64,000 nt of DNA from Acinetobacter brisouioides. Lineage in GTDB: Bacteria > Pseudomonadota > Gammaproteobacteria > Pseudomonadales > Moraxellaceae. The stretch spans positions 186,001-250,000 of the forward strand of contig NZ_SJNX01000004.1 in the NCBI RefSeq assembly GCF_004331075.1, in the 5' to 3' direction. The notes under the pieces are model-generated. The model worked only from the letters and a program-made list of their open reading frames with translations. It was not told the DNA's origin and did no database searches. A program made the translations under genes and the position numbers. This document shows positions 60,203 through 64,000 of the stretch, in pieces; the stretch's first letter is position 1; the number at the start of each line of letters is the position of its first letter.

Positions 60203-60889
60203 TTAAACTTCAACTGAACCCACTTGGCTAAGTTCTGCACGCATCTGGTCAATTACGGCTTTATAGTCAGGCTGACCGAAAATCGCGGAGCCTGCCACGA
60301 ACATGTCTGCACCTGCTTCAGCAATTTCACGGATATTGGCAGGGCCGACACCACCATCAACTTCAAGGCGAATATCACGACCGCTGGCATCAATAATTTT
60401 GCGGGCTTCACGCAATTTTTGTAAGGTCATTGGAATGAATTTTTGTCCGCCAAAACCTGGGTTAACGCTCATTAACAGAATTTGATCGACTTTATCCAAA
60501 ACATAGTCAAGGTAATGTAACGGCGTTGCTGGGTTAAATACCAAGCCCGCTTTAGCACCGCCCGCTTTAATCAGTTGCAATGAACGGTCAATATGATCGG
60601 ATGCTTCAGGGTGAAAGGTAATAATATCCGCACCTGCTTCCAAGAAATCCCCAATCATACGATCAACGGGAGACACCATTAAATGCACATCAATCGGCGC
60701 TTTAATCCCATATTTTTTTAGCGCCTTACACACCCCTGCACCAAAGGTCAGGTTGGGTACATAGTGGTTGTCCATCACATCAAAATGCACAACATCAGCA
60801 CCTGCTGCCAAGACATTCTCTACTTCTTCACCAAGACGGGCAAAATCAGCAGATAAAATCGAAGGTGCAATCAGAAAGGGCTTGGACAT
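60203..60889 (-). CDS. rpe: Ribulose-phosphate 3-epimerase
   Basis: 228 aa TIM barrel that interconverts ribulose-5-phosphate and xylulose-5-phosphate. Family segments: '[16 protein letters not shown]' (active-site Ser/Asp), '[16 protein letters not shown]' (metal His/Asp), '[13 protein letters not shown]', '[14 protein letters not shown]' and '[30 protein letters not shown]'. Standard length. The gene stands alone between the copper operon and the DUF2218 gene, the latter divergent. Confidence 0.96.
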   Translation of the reverse strand: MSKPFLIAPSILSADFARLGEEVENVLAAGADVVHFDVMDNHYVPNLTFGAGVCKALKKYGIKAPIDVHLMVSPVDRMIGDFLEAGADIITFHPEASDHIDRSLQLIKAGGAKAGLVFNPATPLHYLDYVLDKVDQILLMSVNPGFGGQKFIPMTLQKLREARKIIDASGRDIRLEVDGGVGPANIREIAEAGADMFVAGSAIFGQPDYKAVIDQMRAELSQVGSVEV

Positions 60890-61051
60890 AAATCTAACCT
60901 AGCAAAATTTTAAAATCTGCGAGCAGTATACCAAAATCCGAGCCGACACAGGCAACGAAGCACCATAACGCAACGCATTGTTCCGATTTCATTCTCTTTT
61001 TTCAAATTTATGTCTGTTAGACTTTCAAACAAACAATCAGGAATTTGATCT

Positions 61052-61336
61052 ATGCATAGTCAGACACAACTGGCAACCACTGAAGCCTCTCGGATTGCGA
61101 AACGCCTGTTTAACCACTGGAAACATAAATTCGAAGTAGCAGAAACCGAACATTCTTTTCAAATTCTCATGCCAACTGCAACCGTAACACTCACTCCGCA
61201 GAACAACACACTAGATGTCAGTATTCAAAGTCAGCTTGAACCAGCAGAACAAACTCGTCTTGAAGGTGTCGTCATTGATCACTTAAATCGCATGGCACAG
61301 CAAGAATTTCACGTGACTTGGCAGCAACAGGCGTAA
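61052..61336 (+). CDS. DUF2218-family protein
   Basis: 94 aa, no signal peptide or membrane helix. It opens 'TTEASRIAKRLFNHWKHKFEVAET' and ends '...VVIDHLNRMAQQEFHVTW', the pattern of DUF2218 proteins, whose function is unknown and which often lie near siderophore or iron-related genes. Such genes are not seen here. The gene is divergent from rpe and convergent on the S-formylglutathione hydrolase gene. Confidence 0.85.
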   Translation: MHSQTQLATTEASRIAKRLFNHWKHKFEVAETEHSFQILMPTATVTLTPQNNTLDVSIQSQLEPAEQTRLEGVVIDHLNRMAQQEFHVTWQQQA

Positions 61337-61339
61337 AAA

Positions 61340-61368
61340 TAAACAGAATCACAATCGTGATTCTGTTT
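61340..61368. terminator. Bidirectional hairpin between DUF2218 and fghA
   Basis: Stem AACAGAATCAC / GTGATTCTGTT with loop AATC, in the gap between two convergent stop codons. T runs are short. Confidence 0.7.
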
Positions 61369-61371
61369 AGG

Positions 61372-62208
61372 CTACTGAGTCAGTTCCGCAGCATGAAACT
61401 GCAAATGATCATCGATAAAGCTTTGAATAAAATAATAACCGTGATCATAGTGCTGATGTTGGCGCAACGTCAGTTTTTGCCCCACTTCGGCACAGGCTTG
61501 CTGTAACAACTGTGGATTGAGCTGATGATAAAATTGATCAGCCAAGCCTTGATCGACCAAGACTTCGCTAAACAGTGCACCTTTGCTATAAACTAGAGCG
61601 ACTGCATCATGCGCCAACCATGTATCGCGTGCTTCCCCCAAATAATGAGTAAAGGCTTTTTCACCCCACGGACACTGGCTTGGTGCGCAAATCGGGGCAA
61701 AAGCTGAGACTGACTTGAATTTTCCAGGGTATTTCCATGCCAAGGTCAATGCCCCATGCCCACCCATCGAATGTCCCATAATTCCGATGCGGTCATGCTG
61801 AATCGGGAAATGGCTTTGTACGGCGTTATATAGCTCATCGACAATATAACTTTCCATACGGTAATGTTCCGCCCACGGCGCTTGTGTGGCATTGATATAA
61901 AAGCCTGCACCTTGCCCCAAATCCCAAGAATCACCCTGCGCAACTGACTCTCCACGCGGTGAAGTATCAGGCATCACCAAAATTAAACCCAACTGTGCAG
62001 CAAAACGCTGAGCATGGGCTTTAATCGCAAAAGTTTCTTCGGTACACGTCAAACCTGCCAAATAAAACACTGCGGGGCATGCTTCACCCAGCAGTGCTTG
62101 TTCAGGCAAATAAATTGAAAATTTGGCGTCATTTTGTAATTGATCTGAATGCCATTGATACGTGCGCTGTTCCCCATCAAAACAGAAATTTTTTTGTATT
62201 TGCTGCAT
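61372..62208 (-). CDS. fghA: S-formylglutathione hydrolase
   Basis: 278 aa alpha/beta hydrolase. Nucleophile Ser in 'GIMGHSMGGHGALTLAWKYP'; 'PVFYLAGLTCTEETF'-like segment (here 'PAVFYLAGLTCTEETFAIKA') and the C-terminal 'HQHYDHGYYFIQSF' with the catalytic His are typical of esterase D/FghA. It hydrolyses S-formylglutathione to formate and glutathione in formaldehyde detoxification. The usual partner, glutathione-dependent formaldehyde dehydrogenase, is not adjacent. The C13 peptidase gene ends 15 bp upstream, so the two are probably co-transcribed. Confidence 0.93.
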   Translation of the reverse strand: MQQIQKNFCFDGEQRTYQWHSDQLQNDAKFSIYLPEQALLGEACPAVFYLAGLTCTEETFAIKAHAQRFAAQLGLILVMPDTSPRGESVAQGDSWDLGQGAGFYINATQAPWAEHYRMESYIVDELYNAVQSHFPIQHDRIGIMGHSMGGHGALTLAWKYPGKFKSVSAFAPICAPSQCPWGEKAFTHYLGEARDTWLAHDAVALVYSKGALFSEVLVDQGLADQFYHQLNPQLLQQACAEVGQKLTLRQHQHYDHGYYFIQSFIDDHLQFHAAELTQ

Positions 62209-62223
62209 GACTACTGCTCCTGA

Positions 62224-63645
62224 TTATGGTGATGCTGTTGTTGGCAACATTGCTGAATTATTGGCAGGTAAATTATTTGGGCTTGGAAATAAATGTTTTT
62301 CAAGTTGCGGCAGCATAAGTTCCATATTTTTGCCGAGCGACCACTGTGGTTCAGATGGCTCAAAACCTTGTGCTGTTTCCCATCGTGACACTGTTGCTTT
62401 GGCATCGCCAAAGGCATCTTTTAGAGAACTTTTTTCACGCATCGCCTGATCAAAGAACGCCCGACCAAAATAGGTATAATCAGCTTCATTGTTACAACCA
62501 AACGATGAACGATCTGCTGCAGAAGCGGTAATCACCAAGGTGTTTTCCGACTGTAAAGCTGGTACAAAACTGCCCGAATAACAGGATGAAACCACAATAA
62601 CGCGCCAGCGAATACCTGACTTGTCAAGCGCTTCACGTAACCATTTCGGGTCGATCTGTTTGAGATCAATCGGAGCATTTTCCAGTTCAAAATGGTTTGG
62701 CTCACCATGCGATGCCATATATAAAAACAGCACATCGCTTTCTTTGTTCATTTGCCGACCAATACGGTTCAATGCCTGTTGAATACTGGTGCGTGATGCA
62801 ATCGGCAATGTAGTTCGAGTATTAGGATCATTGACCAGTTCCACTGAACGTCCAAACGTTCCAAAGCGGGTATCAAACTGCGATTTAATTCGTTGAATCT
62901 CCGAACTAAACACCGAGTCATAACTGTCACCTGCAACGCCTAAAAAGTACCAGTGCGTTTGTGAAAAATCCCCAAACTGCACTTGCTCCAAAACTTTGTT
63001 GAGCAAATTACCTTGAGCATATAAAGCATCTTCTGACAATGTTGGCTGTGCATCATCAACTTTCCAGATCGGTTGTTCTTTGACCGACATTTGCCATACC
63101 ACAAGGGTACAAATAGTAGCGAACATGATTAAACCACGTTCCCACCACGGCCATTTTAACTGACGGGAAAAGACCCAAATCACCGCCAGACTCTGCCATA
63201 CAAACAAAATCAAGAACAAATTTGGCAAAGTGTTATAAATGCGGTCAGGTAAAAAATCTAAGTAGCCCTGATCACCCAGATATTGTAAGAAACACTGAAT
63301 CAGCAAAATACTGGCATCAAGTACTAACCACAACAAAGCTGGCACCAACATCAAGCGTGGGTTATTAGTCCGTTGTGATAGAAAAATTCCGACAATCAAG
63401 GCAATAAACGGCCAAAGCGCATAACTGACCAAACCTTGGGAATTAAAATGCCCTGCCTGTCCTGCTACCATCCAGCTAAACAGCGTATTAACCCCAGCCG
63501 CAATTGCCCCCCAAAAAATCAACTGAAAAATGGAAGGATGAACAATTTCTAAAGAACGGCGAGAACCGAGGAACAACCATAAACCGGCGATTTGGTTACT
63601 TTTAAGATCATGCCAAAAGTTGATGGAAGGTTTCAGGTCTATCAT
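62224..63645 (-). CDS. Membrane-anchored C13 (legumain/caspase-like) peptidase
   Basis: 473 aa. The N-terminal 195 residues hold about five membrane helices ('LIFWGAIAAGVNTLFSWMV' through 'LIMFATICTLVVWQMSV'). The C-terminal part is a C13-type cysteine peptidase with catalytic H313 ('LFLYMASHGEP') and C355 ('VIVVSSCYSGSFVPAL'), the fold shared with legumain, caspase and GPI transamidase. The peptidase lies outside the membrane region, probably on the periplasmic or cytoplasmic face; orientation is not clear. Substrates are unknown in bacteria. It lies between rsmJ and fghA on the same strand. Confidence 0.88.
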   Translation of the reverse strand: MIDLKPSINFWHDLKSNQIAGLWLFLGSRRSLEIVHPSIFQLIFWGAIAAGVNTLFSWMVAGQAGHFNSQGLVSYALWPFIALIVGIFLSQRTNNPRLMLVPALLWLVLDASILLIQCFLQYLGDQGYLDFLPDRIYNTLPNLFLILFVWQSLAVIWVFSRQLKWPWWERGLIMFATICTLVVWQMSVKEQPIWKVDDAQPTLSEDALYAQGNLLNKVLEQVQFGDFSQTHWYFLGVAGDSYDSVFSSEIQRIKSQFDTRFGTFGRSVELVNDPNTRTTLPIASRTSIQQALNRIGRQMNKESDVLFLYMASHGEPNHFELENAPIDLKQIDPKWLREALDKSGIRWRVIVVSSCYSGSFVPALQSENTLVITASAADRSSFGCNNEADYTYFGRAFFDQAMREKSSLKDAFGDAKATVSRWETAQGFEPSEPQWSLGKNMELMLPQLEKHLFPSPNNLPANNSAMLPTTASP

Positions 63646-63775
63646 AAAATTCTGCTGGTCAGCGGTGGATTTATTTATGCACCCCTTAGTTTATGCCTGC
63701 ATTTTTTTTTATCAATGTGATTTTGAATGAATTAACAAAACTTTGCTATTTTCTAAACTGTTGGTCATCAACACA

Positions 63776-64000
63776 TTAAGGACGAAAATAACCATCAAAA
63801 CGGCAGGCATCGCCAAGCCACTGGTGCTGAGGAACTTGGTTATCTAAATATACGGCATGACGTGGGCGTTTGACGATGACTCTTTGTGCCAGTTGTCGCG
63901 CCAGTACCAACAAATTTTCACCTAAATCCATTTCACCATCTTCAGGCAGCAGCAAGTGCAATAATTGCATTTGTTTTTTGACTTGTGCCTGTTTTTTAAG
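63776..64000 (-). CDS. rsmJ: 16S rRNA (guanine1516-N2)-methyltransferase RsmJ, C-terminal part
   Basis: The frame stays open to the window edge, so only the last 75 residues are seen. They match the RsmJ end: '[16 protein letters not shown]' (the E. coli protein has a similar 'ALVKKEMRVF'), then '[17 protein letters not shown]' and a terminal 'CRFDGYF'. The enzyme methylates G1516 of 16S rRNA. The catalytic SAM site is outside the window, so this is recognition by C-terminal pattern only. The C13 gene starts 130 bp downstream. Confidence 0.75.
   Translation of the reverse strand, partial: LKKQAQVKKQMQLLHLLLPEDGEMDLGENLLVLARQLAQRVIVKRPRHAVYLDNQVPQHQWLGDACRFDGYFRP

Overview
The window reads as chromosomal DNA of an Acinetobacter-like member of the Moraxellaceae. 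Evidence seen directly: AT-leaning sequence, RNA polymerase and elongation factor proteins of typical Acinetobacter length (RpoC 1397 aa from a TTG start, EF-G 712, FadB 717), the order tuf / tRNA-Trp / secE / nusG / rplKA / rplJL / rpoBC, a HemJ-type protoporphyrinogen oxidase, and a SulP transporter fused to a beta-carbonic anhydrase. It is mostly core genome. I see no prophage, integron, complete insertion sequence or CRISPR array. The species cannot be fixed from this view.

Layout. 1-12 kb: 3' end of the YqgF/RuvX nuclease gene, a three-gene aromatic-acid-type efflux operon (HlyD, DUF1656, FUSC) with a divergent IclR regulator, the SulP-carbonic anhydrase fusion, pgsA and uvrC, a secreted protein made of two copies of one cysteine-containing domain, and an LpxO-like lipid A hydroxylase. 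12-18.6 kb: the fadBA beta-oxidation operon, a GNAT acetyltransferase, a TDT-family transporter and a FrnE-like DsbA oxidoreductase. 18.7-31.3 kb: three uncharacterised genes (small protein, 425-aa protein, exported barrel-like protein), two cation diffusion facilitators, htpG, an LprI-like protein, ompW, a 670-bp repeat-rich AT-rich spacer, a glycine-zipper lipoprotein, a ProY-like permease, cysK, and a very AT-rich membrane-protein gene that seems broken by an in-frame amber codon.

31.3-48.4 kb: the transcription/translation block, all on the minus strand and read rpsL-rpsG-fusA-tuf-tRNA-Trp-secE-nusG-rplK-rplA-rplJ-rplL-rpoB-rpoC. Structured intergenic RNA is visible before rplJ and between rplL and rpoB, where a 20-bp hairpin and a terminator-like stem would let the operon uncouple ribosomal protein and polymerase expression. 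48.4-56 kb: EcsC-like protein, fabB-hemJ, an Lrp regulator divergent from a BenE-type carrier, a lipoprotein, a HAD phosphatase, thiD and a NERD protein.

56-64 kb: a Gdx/SugE guanidinium exporter preceded by two ACGA-loop hairpins that look like a guanidine-II (mini-ykkC) riboswitch, directly downstream of a copper operon (Met/His/Cys-rich small protein, CopA with an expanded 36-residue Met-rich repeat, CopB); then rpe, a DUF2218 protein, S-formylglutathione hydrolase, a membrane-anchored C13 (legumain-like) peptidase and the 3' end of rsmJ. The least-explained items are the broken AT-rich gene, the repeat-rich ompW spacer, the duplicated secreted protein and the three-gene block at 18.8-21.3 kb. 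I found no convincing wholly new multi-gene system.
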